Origin: VFJL01 sp037147395
GTDB taxonomy: Bacteria > Pseudomonadota > Gammaproteobacteria > Burkholderiales > Nitrosomonadaceae
Length of the DNA: 64,000 nucleotides
Reading direction: 5' to 3'
Assembly: GCA_037147395.1 (NCBI GenBank)
Contig: JBAWVG010000002.1
Span: forward strand, 1-64,000
The translations under genes were made by a program, and so were the position numbers. Under the pieces are notes generated by a model. That model was not told the origin of the DNA. It saw nothing but the letters and a program-made list of their open reading frames with translations, and made no database searches. Shown here piece by piece: positions 25,929 through 34,827 of this stretch (positions are counted from its first letter, which is position 1; each line of letters starts with the position of its first letter).

Positions 25929-26768
25929 TCAACTGTTCAAATCTCTGTGTCGTACTAACACCTGGTTCTCAGCAATGAAGTACCTGGCCAGACGTTCTAC
26001 GAAATATACCGACCGGTGGCGCCCACCTGTACAACCAATTGCAATGGTCAGGTAGTTCCGATTATCACGGACAAAGCACGGTAGCCATTTATCAACAAAA
26101 CCCCGTACATCATCAAACATATTGTTTACGTTACGGTCTGAGGTCAGGAACTCGATCACTTCTGGGTCCCTGCCCGTCAGAGACCGCAAATGATCCTCGT
26201 AGTGAGGGTTTGGGAGACAACGCACGTCAAACATCATATCAGCATCTAGTGGTACTCCATTCTTGAAACCGAACGATTGAAAAAGCAGCGTCAATCGTGC
26301 ACGATCGAGGCCGATAAAATCCTTAATCCATAGGTGTAGCGTGTTGGCACTCAAATCGCTCGTATCGATTCGATGCGCTAGCTCGTGGATATCTTTCAGC
26401 ATTTCCCGCTCAGACTGGATGCATTCAAGCAGGGTCAGGTGATCGTCATTCAGCGGGTGCCTGCGACGAGTTTCTGAAAAACGCCTTACCAGAACATCGG
26501 TTCTGGTCTCTAGAAAGAGCAATCGTACATCCATCTGCTGCTCTCGCAAAGCAGCCAACTGCTGCGGTAACAGGTGAAGAGTCTCTCTACTACGAGCATC
26601 AATACTCACCGCTACACGAGCGTGCCCAGATTGCTTTAGATATATCGTGACCTGTTGCAGCAGGTTAGCCGGGAGATTGTCCACGCAGTAATAACCGCAG
26701 TCCTCCAACACGGAAAGGGCGATGCTCTTACCTGAACCGGCAAGACCACTGATCGCGATTAGCTGCAT
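25929..26768 (-). CDS. rapZ: RNase adapter/nucleotide-binding protein RapZ
   Basis: RapZ (YvcJ family) of 279 residues from ATG 26766-26768. It has Walker A SGLAGSGKSIALSVLEDCGY at about 6-25, DNLPANLL, the FLET/RRHPL segment, and the conserved C-terminal domain DVRCLPNPHYEDHLRSLTGRD split by motif, with IAIGCTGGRHRSVYFVERLA. In E. coli it presents GlmZ RNA to RNase E and senses glucosamine-6-phosphate; whether a GlmZ-like RNA exists here cannot be seen. A GTG at 26819 would extend it across an inverted repeat and is less likely. Confidence 0.93.
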   Translation of the reverse strand: MQLIAISGLAGSGKSIALSVLEDCGYYCVDNLPANLLQQVTIYLKQSGHARVAVSIDARSRETLHLLPQQLAALREQQMDVRLLFLETRTDVLVRRFSETRRRHPLNDDHLTLLECIQSEREMLKDIHELAHRIDTSDLSANTLHLWIKDFIGLDRARLTLLFQSFGFKNGVPLDADMMFDVRCLPNPHYEDHLRSLTGRDPEVIEFLTSDRNVNNMFDDVRGFVDKWLPCFVRDNRNYLTIAIGCTGGRHRSVYFVERLARYFIAENQVLVRHRDLNS

Positions 26769-26816
26769 CTTTCTGAAGACATGAAATAGTGAGCGAGCAC
26801 TCACTGCAATTTTTGA

Positions 26817-26847
26817 CACTCCCTACAACTCATTGCTGCAGGGAGTG
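26817..26847. repeat. Perfect 8-bp inverted repeat between lon and rapZ
   Basis: CACTCCCT and AGGGAGTG separated by 15 bases. On the minus strand it follows the lon stop, and the hairpin is trailed by TCAAAAATT, not a U-run, so it is at best a weak or factor-assisted terminator or an RNA-stability element. Confidence 0.4.
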
Positions 26848-26854
26848 AGAAGGG

Positions 26855-29266
26855 TTAATGCTTAATTACAACACCAGCAACTTTGTCATCCACCACCGCA
26901 GGCAGTGGCGCGGTCGCGTTGACATCAGGGAGTGCTTCGGGTTTCCGTTCAAGGGCCAGATCAAGTACCTGGTCTATCCACTTAACGGGCTGGATGTCCA
27001 ACCGGTTCTTGATATTTTCAGGTATCTCGGCAAGATCTTTAACGTTTTCTTCTGGAATTAATACGATCTTGATCCCACCGCGGTGCGCTGCCAGCAATTT
27101 CTCTTTGAGCCCACCAATGGCCAATACCTCGCCTCTCAGGGTGATCTCTCCGGTCATTGCTACATTGGCACGCACCGGGATTCCCGTCAGCGCAGAGACG
27201 AGTGCCGTGGTCATGGCGACACCGGCTGAAGGTCCATCCTTCGGTGTCGCTCCCTCTGGTACGTGTACGTGTATATCGGTCTTCTCGAAGGTATCGTCCT
27301 TGATTCCAAGTCGACCAGCGCGTGCGCGCACGACTGAGCGGGCAGCCTCCACTGATTCCTTCATCACATCACCGAGAGAACCGGTACGCAGGATATTTCC
27401 CTTGCCCGGCAGTACTACCGCCTCGATGGTCAGTAACTCACCTCCGACTTCGGTCCAGGCCAAGCCGGTAACCTGTCCAACCTGATTCTTTTCCTCGGCA
27501 ACTCCATATGTATAACGCCGTACCCCTAAGTATTTTTCTAGGTTACGCGAAGTGATCATGATCTTTTTATGATCCTCCTTAAGCAGCAGCGCCTTCACAA
27601 CCTTACGACAGATTTTAGAAATTTCTCGCTCCATCGCCCGAACCCCAGCCTCGCGAGTGTAATAACGGGTGATATCACGAAGCGCAGAACTGTTCACCGC
27701 CAACTCGTCCTCTTTCAGGCCATGACTCTTCATCTGCTTCGGCAGCAGGTAACGAGTCGCAATGTTGAGCTTCTCATCTTCGGTATAACCTGACAACCGG
27801 ATCACTTCCATACGGTCCAGCAGCGCTGCCGGTATATTCAACGTATTCGCAGTTGCAACAAACATCACATCGGATAAGTCATACTCAACCTCGATGTAAT
27901 GATCCACAAATGAGTCATTCTGCTCTGGATCAAGCACTTCTAATAATGCAGAGGACGGATCGCCACGGAAGTCCATTCCCATCTTGTCCACTTCATCCAG
28001 TAGGAAGAGTGGGTTCTTAACGCCTACCTTGGTCATATTTTGTAAAATCTTGCCCGGCATCGAACCAATATAAGTGCGGCGGTGACCCCGTATCTCCGCT
28101 TCGTCGCGTACCCCTCCCAGAGACATACGAACAAACTTGCGGTTGGTGGCCCGTGCAATGGATTGCCCTAATGAGGTCTTTCCCACACCTGGTGGGCCCA
28201 CCAGACAGAGTATCGGTGCCTTCAGCTTGTCCACACGTTGCTGCACAGCAAGATACTCAACGATGCGTTCCTTAACCTTATCCAGACCATAATGATCCTT
28301 CTCAAGTACTGTCTCGGCGGCATGCAAATCCTTACTGATTTTACTTTTCTTCTTCCACGGCAAAGCAACCAGTGAGTCGATGTAGTTCCGAACCACAGTA
28401 GCTTCAGCCGACATGGGTGACATCAAGCGCAGCTTCTTCAGCTCTGCTTCCGCCTTAGTGCGACCCTCTTTGGACATCTGAGCAGACCTGATCTTCTTGT
28501 CGATCTCTTCCAGATCAGCCCCATCCTCACCCTCGCCCAACTCCTTCTGGATGGCCTTTACCTGCTCATTCAGATAGTAGTCGCGTTGACTCTTCTCCAT
28601 TTGACGCTTGACTCTTCCGCGGATGCGTTTTTCCACCTGGAGTATGTCGAGCTCAGTTTCAAGTAACCCCAACAGATGCTCCAAACGTTTCGGCACATCG
28701 AATATCTCCAGCACCTCTTGCTTCTGCTCAAGTTTGAGCGGCAGATGTGCCGCAATGGTATCAGCCAGTCGCCCAGCCTCATCAATGCCGCTGAGCGAGG
28801 TCAGAATTTCAGGTGGAATTTTCTTATTGAGTTTCACATACTGATCAAACTGCGCCAACATGGCACGACGCATCGCTTCAACCTCATGACCATCAATCTC
28901 ATCCGGAGGAAGCAACACAGCCTGTCCAGTAAAATGTGTATCAGCATCAATCACATTCAGGATGCGGGCGCGTCGACTACCCTCTACAAGAACCTTGACC
29001 GTACCATCCGGCAACTTGAGCATTTGCAATAGATTAGCGATACTGCACACACTGTAAAGATCTTCGGGAGATGGGTCGTCCTTGGCAGCAGATCTCTGAG
29101 CCACCAGAAGGATACTCTTGCCGGACTCCATAGCAGTCTCTAACGCTTGGATTGATTTTGGCCGTCCGACAAACAGAGGCATCACCATATGCGGGAATAC
29201 CACTACATCGCGCAGTGGCAACAATGGCAGCAGAACTTGGTTGGGATTACTAACGGAGCTAGACAT
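26855..29266 (-). CDS. lon: ATP-dependent protease Lon
   Basis: Cytoplasmic AAA+ serine protease of 803 residues degrading misfolded and regulatory proteins. The N-terminal LON substrate domain starts at LPLLPLRDVVVFPHMVMPL. The AAA+ module has Walker A GPPGVGKTSLGQSIA near 355-369 and Walker B PLFLLDEVDKMG. The C-terminal protease has PKDGPSAGVAM with Ser680, and a catalytic Lys in GGLKEKLLAAHR. Preceded by a sigma-32-type promoter and AGGTGAG ribosome binding site. Follows clpX by 90 bp, the standard tig-clpP-clpX-lon block. Confidence 0.98.
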   Translation of the reverse strand: MSSSVSNPNQVLLPLLPLRDVVVFPHMVMPLFVGRPKSIQALETAMESGKSILLVAQRSAAKDDPSPEDLYSVCSIANLLQMLKLPDGTVKVLVEGSRRARILNVIDADTHFTGQAVLLPPDEIDGHEVEAMRRAMLAQFDQYVKLNKKIPPEILTSLSGIDEAGRLADTIAAHLPLKLEQKQEVLEIFDVPKRLEHLLGLLETELDILQVEKRIRGRVKRQMEKSQRDYYLNEQVKAIQKELGEGEDGADLEEIDKKIRSAQMSKEGRTKAEAELKKLRLMSPMSAEATVVRNYIDSLVALPWKKKSKISKDLHAAETVLEKDHYGLDKVKERIVEYLAVQQRVDKLKAPILCLVGPPGVGKTSLGQSIARATNRKFVRMSLGGVRDEAEIRGHRRTYIGSMPGKILQNMTKVGVKNPLFLLDEVDKMGMDFRGDPSSALLEVLDPEQNDSFVDHYIEVEYDLSDVMFVATANTLNIPAALLDRMEVIRLSGYTEDEKLNIATRYLLPKQMKSHGLKEDELAVNSSALRDITRYYTREAGVRAMEREISKICRKVVKALLLKEDHKKIMITSRNLEKYLGVRRYTYGVAEEKNQVGQVTGLAWTEVGGELLTIEAVVLPGKGNILRTGSLGDVMKESVEAARSVVRARAGRLGIKDDTFEKTDIHVHVPEGATPKDGPSAGVAMTTALVSALTGIPVRANVAMTGEITLRGEVLAIGGLKEKLLAAHRGGIKIVLIPEENVKDLAEIPENIKNRLDIQPVKWIDQVLDLALERKPEALPDVNATAPLPAVVDDKVAGVVIKH

Positions 29267-29299
29267 GTCGGCTCACCTATAAAAGTCTAATAAAAACAT

Positions 29300-29326
29300 T
29301 ATTGGGGTGCCATATAAAAATTCAAG
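29300..29326 (-). promoter_or_regulatory. Sigma-32 (heat shock) type promoter of lon
   Basis: On the minus strand: CTTGAA (29321-29326), 13-bp spacer, CCCCAATA (29300-29307), close to the RpoH consensus CTTGAA-N13-17-CCCCATnT. Transcription would start about 27 nt before the lon ATG. Confidence 0.6.
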
Positions 29327-29356
29327 CCGATGCGGCCGACGGCATCAATACCGTGG

Positions 29357-30634
29357 TTAGGAGCTCTTGGCGACCTTGTGCTGATCAGAGTAAATTAGAA
29401 TTGGCTTGATATCACCACCAACCGAACCATGATCAATCACTACCTTGACGACATTATCCAGTGATGGCAGATCGTACATCGTGTCCAGCAGGGTGCTTTC
29501 TAGGATTGAACGTAGCCCACGCGCACCCGTCTTGCGTGCAAGTGCCTTCTTGGCAATGGCCTTGAGTGCCTGCTCACGAAACTCCAGATCAACGCCACCT
29601 TCCATACTAAACATTTTTTGGTACTGCTTCGTAAGCGCATTCTTAGGCTCAGTCAGTATCTGAATCAGGGCCGACTCATCCAACTCATTCAGTGTCGCGA
29701 CCACCGGCAGGCGTCCGACAAATTCTGGAATCAGGCCGTACTTGATAAGATCTTCCGGTTCCACGCCTCGTAGCACCTCCCCGATTCCCTTACGATCATC
29801 TCGGCTCTTCACATCTGCACCAAAGCCTATGCCACCCTTCTCGGTCCGAGCGCGTATTAATTTATCGAGGCCATCGAATGCCCCCCCACAAATAAACAGG
29901 ATATTTGTGGTATCTACCTGTACGAACTCCTGATTAGGGTGCTTACGTCCACCCTGGGGCGGCACCGATGCAACCGTACCCTCAATCAACTTCAAGAGTG
30001 CCTGCTGTACTCCCTCGCCAGAAACATCGCGGGTAATCGACGGGTTATCCGACTTGCGTGAGATCTTGTCGATCTCATCGATATAGACGATACCCTGCTG
30101 AGCCTTCTCAGCATCATAATCACACTTCTGAAGTAACTTCTGGATGATATTTTCAACATCCTCTCCGACATAGCCCGCTTCGGTCAGGGTGGTTGCATCA
30201 GCCATTACAAATGGCACGTTTAGCAAACGTGCCAGCGTTTGTGCCAATAACGTCTTGCCAGAACCGGTTGGGCCGATCAGTAGAATATTACTTTTAGCCA
30301 ACTCGATGTCGTCAGCATCGCCAGCCTTGTTCAGATTACGCAATCGCTTGTAGTGGTTGTATACAGCGACTGCGAGGATTTTTTTTGCGGGTTCCTGACC
30401 AATTACATACTGATCCAGAATCTGGCAGATTTCATGTGGTACCGGCAGGTCTGACTTGGTCAGCTTAACGGCCTCAGCACCCTGTATCTCCTCACGAATG
30501 ATATCGTTACAAAGTTCAATGCATTCGTCGCAGATGAATACTGACGGCCCAGCAATGAGTTTCTTTACTTCGTGCTGACTCTTGCCACAGAAGGAACAAT
30601 AAAGAAGTTTCTCGCCACCAATTTTGTCTGACAT
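29357..30634 (-). CDS. clpX: ATP-dependent Clp protease ATP-binding subunit ClpX
   Basis: AAA+ unfoldase feeding ClpP. 425 residues from ATG 30632-30634 (AAGGCGGA upstream). N-terminal zinc-binding domain with Cys13, Cys16, Cys35 and Cys38 (CSFC...CDEC), Walker A ILLIGPTGSGKTLLAQTLA, Walker B IVYIDEIDKI, the IGF-type ClpP-docking loop region GIGFGADVKS, and sensor-2 ARKTGARGLRSILE. A TTG-type extension to 30661 is unneeded. Lies between clpP and lon. Confidence 0.97.
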   Translation of the reverse strand: MSDKIGGEKLLYCSFCGKSQHEVKKLIAGPSVFICDECIELCNDIIREEIQGAEAVKLTKSDLPVPHEICQILDQYVIGQEPAKKILAVAVYNHYKRLRNLNKAGDADDIELAKSNILLIGPTGSGKTLLAQTLARLLNVPFVMADATTLTEAGYVGEDVENIIQKLLQKCDYDAEKAQQGIVYIDEIDKISRKSDNPSITRDVSGEGVQQALLKLIEGTVASVPPQGGRKHPNQEFVQVDTTNILFICGGAFDGLDKLIRARTEKGGIGFGADVKSRDDRKGIGEVLRGVEPEDLIKYGLIPEFVGRLPVVATLNELDESALIQILTEPKNALTKQYQKMFSMEGGVDLEFREQALKAIAKKALARKTGARGLRSILESTLLDTMYDLPSLDNVVKVVIDHGSVGGDIKPILIYSDQHKVAKSS

Positions 30635-30737
30635 AATTTTATTCCGCCTTATCCGGGCCAAAGCGCCCGTAATTCGTTAGCAGCCTGTCGAAAATTAAAA
30701 TTAGTTATATTCTTTGACCCAAACCCTGCTCAGCTCT

Positions 30738-31382
30738 TCAGACCGGATTTATTTCTCTATTGGCCAAGACCGAATCGACCAAGCCATATTTTACCGACTC
30801 CTCCGCGCTAAGAAAATTATCACGGTCCGTATCTTTTCCAATTGTTTCTATCGTTTGACCTGTATGCTTCGCCAAAATTTCATTCAGCCGACTCTTTAGA
30901 AATAGAATTTCCCTGGCATGAATCTCGATGTCAGAGGCCTGTCCTTGAAAGCCACCCATGGGCTGATGAATCATGACTCGCGAATTGGGTAGGCAAAAAC
31001 GTTTGCCATTTGCTCCTGCTGCCAATAAAAGGGAGCCCATACTCGCAGCCTGACCGATACATAGCGTACTAACATCGGGCTTAATATATTGCATGGTATC
31101 GTAAATCGCCATCCCGGCTGACACTACCCCACCGGGGGAATTGATATAAAGATGGATATCCTTATCGGAATTTTCCGATTCTAAGAATAGCAACTGCGCC
31201 ACAATCAGATTAGCAGAAGTCTCGGTAACCGCTCCCACTAGAAAGATCACCCTCTCTTTCAACAAGCGGGAATAGATATCGTAAGCGCGCTCGCCCCGTC
31301 CGCTGGTTTCGATCACCATTGGAATCAGACCCAAGTTCTTTGGCTCTTGGTTACGTTGCTCCCAATCAAGCTGTTGTATCAT
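30738..31382 (-). CDS. clpP: ATP-dependent Clp protease proteolytic subunit ClpP
   Basis: Serine peptidase forming the tetradecameric chamber. 214 residues with the catalytic triad Ser114 (GQAASMGS), His139 (MIHQPMGG) and Asp188 (DTDRDNF). A short N-terminal propeptide-like segment precedes LGLIPMVIETSGRGERAYDIYSRLL. Its ATG is one base after the tig stop, so the two are probably translationally coupled. Same strand as clpX and lon. Confidence 0.97.
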   Translation of the reverse strand: MIQQLDWEQRNQEPKNLGLIPMVIETSGRGERAYDIYSRLLKERVIFLVGAVTETSANLIVAQLLFLESENSDKDIHLYINSPGGVVSAGMAIYDTMQYIKPDVSTLCIGQAASMGSLLLAAGANGKRFCLPNSRVMIHQPMGGFQGQASDIEIHAREILFLKSRLNEILAKHTGQTIETIGKDTDRDNFLSAEESVKYGLVDSVLANREINPV

Positions 31383-31383
31383 A

Positions 31384-32688
31384 TTAAGATTTTCCCATCA
31401 GTTCGTCAAAAGTTACTGGCTTGTCTACCGACGCAACTTTTTCTAGCACCCATGCCACCACATTGTCTTCTAGAACTGCTGATTCAATTTCACTAAGCCT
31501 TTCCGGTGAGGAGTAATGCCAATTGACGACCTCACCCGGATTCTCATAACTCTGAGCTAAATCCTCCACCACCCCACGCACCTGTTCAGGATCGGCCTGC
31601 AACTTTTGAACCTTTACCAATTCTGCTAGTATCAATCCCAGGTTCACTCGGCGTTGCGCCTGCTCTTGGAATAGCTCAGAGGGCAAGGAAATATCCGTAG
31701 TCTTCATGCCCCGAGCCTCTAGGTCCCTACGTGCATCCTGCATCAACCGGGCCCTCTCCTGCTCTACCAGGACCTTAGGCGCATCAATCTTAGTGGTATC
31801 AAGCAGTGCTTGCATCACCTGTGATTTAATTCTCGCCTTTTTCCGTTTGGTGATCTCCCTCTCAAGATTGATCTGGATCTCTCCGCGCATTTTTTCGACA
31901 TCACCGTCGGCAACACCCAACGATTTAGCAAATTCGGCATTTACTTCTGGCAGTTCAGGTGCTTCTACTGAGTTAAGCTTCACCACAAAAGTCGCAATCT
32001 TTCCTGCCACATCCTTGCCATGATAGTCCGCCGGGAAGGTTACCTCAAATGTTTTGCTCTGATCCGCGACCATACCAATCAACGGCCCCTCAAAATCTTT
32101 AAGCAGCCGACCCTCACCCAACACTAAGGAAAAGCCCTCGGCTTTACCCCCGGCGAATTCCACACCATCAATCGTCCCACTATAATCGATACTGACTCGA
32201 TCACCTTCGTTTGCTTGGCGCTCTACCGACTGATACTTAACCCTCTGCTTACGCACCACCTCCAGAGTCTTGTCAATATCGGCGGGAATAACATTAACTA
32301 CGGGCTGCTCGATACTGACCCCACTCAAGTCTCCCAATACCACATCAGGATAGACCTCAAAGGTTGCGCTGAATTCAAATTCGGAGGTGTTTCCTGTTGT
32401 CGTTTTCGGCTCGAAATGAGGGGATCCTACCAGCCGTAGTTTCTGCTCTCGCACGGCCTCGCTAAAGCTTTTCTGTAACACATCGCCAAGTACCTCCTGA
32501 CGTACCTGCGGGCCATACTGCTGCTGGACAATATGTAACGGTACCCTGCCAGGACGAAAGCCCGGCACTTTCGCCGTGCGCGCAAGACGTTTCAGGCGAC
32601 TTTCCATCTCCGTCTCGATTGCTTCATGAGGAACTGAAACACTCAGACGGCGCTCCAGTCCACCTATGTTTTCTACATTCGATTGCAT
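31384..32688 (-). CDS. tig: Trigger factor
   Basis: Ribosome-associated chaperone and peptidyl-prolyl isomerase of 434 residues. N-terminal ribosome-binding domain with the signature GFRPGRVPLHIVQQQYG at about 43-59, FKBP-type PPIase domain around 165-240 (GDRVSIDYSGTIDG, VTFPADYHGKDVAGK), and a helical C-terminal substrate-binding domain. Starts ATG 32686-32688 after GGGAAAT. Head of the tig-clpP-clpX(-lon) block, just downstream of tRNA-Leu. Confidence 0.97.
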   Translation of the reverse strand: MQSNVENIGGLERRLSVSVPHEAIETEMESRLKRLARTAKVPGFRPGRVPLHIVQQQYGPQVRQEVLGDVLQKSFSEAVREQKLRLVGSPHFEPKTTTGNTSEFEFSATFEVYPDVVLGDLSGVSIEQPVVNVIPADIDKTLEVVRKQRVKYQSVERQANEGDRVSIDYSGTIDGVEFAGGKAEGFSLVLGEGRLLKDFEGPLIGMVADQSKTFEVTFPADYHGKDVAGKIATFVVKLNSVEAPELPEVNAEFAKSLGVADGDVEKMRGEIQINLEREITKRKKARIKSQVMQALLDTTKIDAPKVLVEQERARLMQDARRDLEARGMKTTDISLPSELFQEQAQRRVNLGLILAELVKVQKLQADPEQVRGVVEDLAQSYENPGEVVNWHYSSPERLSEIESAVLEDNVVAWVLEKVASVDKPVTFDELMGKS

Positions 32689-32748
32689 TATATTTCCCAG
32701 CTGATTGATTACTCATACAACGTCACAACGACCAGAGAAGAGCGCGGC

Positions 32749-32777
32749 AGTTTATTGCGCGCAATACCGCTTTACAA
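32749..32777 (-). promoter_or_regulatory. Candidate promoter of tig, with a palindrome in its spacer
   Basis: On the minus strand: -35 TTGTAA (32772-32777), 17-bp spacer, -10 TAAACT (32749-32754). A perfect palindrome ATTGCGCGCAAT (32754-32765) touches the -10 and could be an operator or part of the tRNA-Leu 3' trailer structure. Confidence 0.4.
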
Positions 32778-32789
32778 GCTGCAGCTCCC

Positions 32790-32874
<85 letters not shown>

Positions 32875-32887
32875 GCGACATCGATTA

Positions 32888-32893
32888 ATTATA
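32888..32893 (-). promoter_or_regulatory. Probable -10 element of tRNA-Leu
   Basis: A consensus TATAAT on the minus strand, 14 bp before the tRNA 5' end. No good -35 lies 16-18 bp upstream, so the promoter call is tentative. Confidence 0.35.
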
Positions 32894-32933
32894 CCTTCTT
32901 ATCCCCTTCATCGCAGCCTTACCCGGTAGAGCC

Positions 32934-33686
32934 CTAACAGAAGAAGGTCTCGCCACTAACCCCTTTGCTATCTGGCCCTATGAGATACAGGTAAGGCGTC
33001 ATCAGATCATGCGGCTGGGGCAGATTATGCTTAGCCTCTCCGGGGTGGGTCTTGCTACGTTGGGGGGTGTGTGCCGGCCCTGGAATTAAGGTATTGATAC
33101 GCAGATTCGGTAGTATTTCCCACTCCTGCGCCTGAATTTTTACCAGCGCCTCCACCCCCGCCTTAGCTACTGCAAAACCACCCCAATACGCAGCCGGGGC
33201 ATGTCCATGAGCATCCGAGGTCATGACAACACTAGCATCAGCAGCCATTTTCAATAGCGGTAAACATGCTCTCGTCAGCGAGAAAGGTGCAGCTAGGTTG
33301 ACTCGCAGCATGGTCAGCCATTGTTCAAGCGTCTGATTCGCCAGTGGGGCCAAACCAAAAACCAGTGCTGCATTGTGTAGTATCCCATCCAGTCTCCCTA
33401 ATTGCAGTTTGATGGACTGAGCCAGTTCGGCAAAATCTTGATCCGTGGCCTTCTCAAGGTCAAGCGGGAAAATCGCGGCCTGCGCCCCTCCTAAAGCCTC
33501 GATCTCATCATAGACGGTTTCTAACTTTTCGACCTTTCGTCCATGCAAGATAACAGTGGCACCATGAGCCGCATAGGCAAGGGCTGCGGCACGGCCCATG
33601 CCCTGACCTGCACCCGTGATCAGAATGACGCGGTCCTTGAGCAGATCTTTTGGTGCTTGGTATTTTGTCAAGTTACTCATCGTCAT
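32934..33686 (-). CDS. SDR family protein, YciK-like, with altered catalytic motif
   Basis: Short-chain dehydrogenase fold of 250 residues from ATG 33684-33686. The cofactor motif TGAGQGMG is at about 24-31, followed by HNAALV (NNAG equivalent), RVNLAAPFSLTRA and the RINTLIPGP segment typical of YciK-like SDRs. The active-site Tyr of YxxxK is Phe171 (FAVAK, Lys175 kept), and the Ser position about 13 residues earlier is Asp (TSDAHG). Classical oxidoreductase activity is therefore doubtful unless neighbouring Tyr167 substitutes. Substrate unknown. Follows hpnD by about 50 bp on the same strand; GTG 33698 would add four residues. Confidence 0.82.
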   Translation of the reverse strand: MTMSNLTKYQAPKDLLKDRVILITGAGQGMGRAAALAYAAHGATVILHGRKVEKLETVYDEIEALGGAQAAIFPLDLEKATDQDFAELAQSIKLQLGRLDGILHNAALVFGLAPLANQTLEQWLTMLRVNLAAPFSLTRACLPLLKMAADASVVMTSDAHGHAPAAYWGGFAVAKAGVEALVKIQAQEWEILPNLRINTLIPGPAHTPQRSKTHPGEAKHNLPQPHDLMTPYLYLIGPDSKGVSGETFFC

Positions 33687-33735
33687 GGAGTCCGCCACAG
33701 TGAGGGGAAATTTTTAACTGGGGGGGACCCTGAGG

Positions 33736-34581
33736 CTATCCCTTGATCCAGGTCTTCCATGCCAGCCACAACTTACGAACCGGTGTAAGACTGATGCGAT
33801 GCTGCATGACATGGCATCCGTCTTTCTTGATCTCCTGTAGCAGGGTACGGTAGATCGACGCCATGATGATGCCAGAGAGTTGACTCTTGCGGTCTTCATC
33901 TGACAGTGCCGCAAATGCACTCTCATAGTAGCTCTCCGCACGTTCAATCTGAAACTCCATCAAACGCTTGAAATTGTCACTCTCACGAGACTGTAGTATG
34001 TCCTTCTCAGACACACCGAAACGAACAAGATCATCCTGAGGCAGATAAATGCGATCGCGCCGCGCATCCTCGCCCACATCGCGGATGATATTGGTGAGCT
34101 GGAAAGCAAGACCTAAATCTTCCGCATACTTCAGGGTCGTGGCATTACGATAGCCAAAAATCTCAACCGAGCACAGGCCCACCACACTCGCCACATGATA
34201 GCAGTAACGACGTAGGGTATTGAAATCAGCATAACGGTTATAGTTCAGGTCCATTTCCATCCCGTCGATGATTTCATTCAACCGTTCAGCAGTGAGATTA
34301 AATGATGGGGCCACGCCCGCCAGTGCCTTTGTTACTGGGTGACTGGGATTAACACCCTGCTCTTTACTGAAAATAGAACCGACCTCTTGCCGCCACCATG
34401 CAAGCTTTGCGGTCGCCACAGTCGGATCGGTGCACTCGTCTACAACATCATCTACTTCTCTGCAAAATGCATAGAGTGCAGTAATGGCACGACGTTTCTC
34501 GAGCGGGAGATAGAGGAAGCTGTAATAGAAACTGGATCCGCTCTGAACAGCTTTCTGCTGGCAATACTGGTCAGGGGTCAT
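33736..34581 (-). CDS. hpnD: Presqualene diphosphate synthase HpnD (squalene/phytoene synthase family)
   Basis: Condenses two farnesyl diphosphates to presqualene diphosphate on the way to squalene and hopanoids. 281 residues starting MTPDQYCQQKA, with GSSFYYSFLYLP, the first aspartate motif YAFCREVDDVVDE at about 41-53, and the second QLTNIIRDVGEDARRDRIYLP region. The HpnD subfamily is assigned from the N-terminal signature; phytoene synthase is the alternative. hpnC and hpnE, often adjacent, are absent here. A TTG two codons upstream is unnecessary. Confidence 0.85.
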   Translation of the reverse strand: MTPDQYCQQKAVQSGSSFYYSFLYLPLEKRRAITALYAFCREVDDVVDECTDPTVATAKLAWWRQEVGSIFSKEQGVNPSHPVTKALAGVAPSFNLTAERLNEIIDGMEMDLNYNRYADFNTLRRYCYHVASVVGLCSVEIFGYRNATTLKYAEDLGLAFQLTNIIRDVGEDARRDRIYLPQDDLVRFGVSEKDILQSRESDNFKRLMEFQIERAESYYESAFAALSDEDRKSQLSGIIMASIYRTLLQEIKKDGCHVMQHRISLTPVRKLWLAWKTWIKG

Positions 34582-34765
34582 ATGCAATTATTCTGGAGAA
34601 AGGACTGTCTTTAAACGACTGGGGAAACTGCAAGATCTTCGAGAGATTCTGTAATGACGGACACTCATCTACTCACCCACCAATGAGTCTCCAAACGGCA
34701 AACAATTTACAGGAATTTACGCATGGTGTGTAAATGAATTCTAAATTCTTCGACCTACTCGTCCC

Positions 34766-34797
34766 AAAAAGAACCCCGCCGAGGCGGGGTTCTTTTT
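34766..34797 (-). terminator. Strong Rho-independent terminator after groEL (bidirectional in form)
   Basis: AAAAAGAACCCCGCC, two-base loop, and its exact reverse complement GGCGGGGTTCTTTTT. The GC-rich stem ends in T5 on both strands. It lies 30 bp beyond the groEL stop and insulates groESL from hpnD. Confidence 0.9.
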
Positions 34798-34827
34798 GCA
34801 TACCTAGCCTAAGCCAAGTGGCATGCT

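Noticed and set aside
26817..26847. Rho-independent terminator after lon
   Set aside because: The 8-bp stem is perfect but has a long loop and no T-run; kept only as an inverted repeat.
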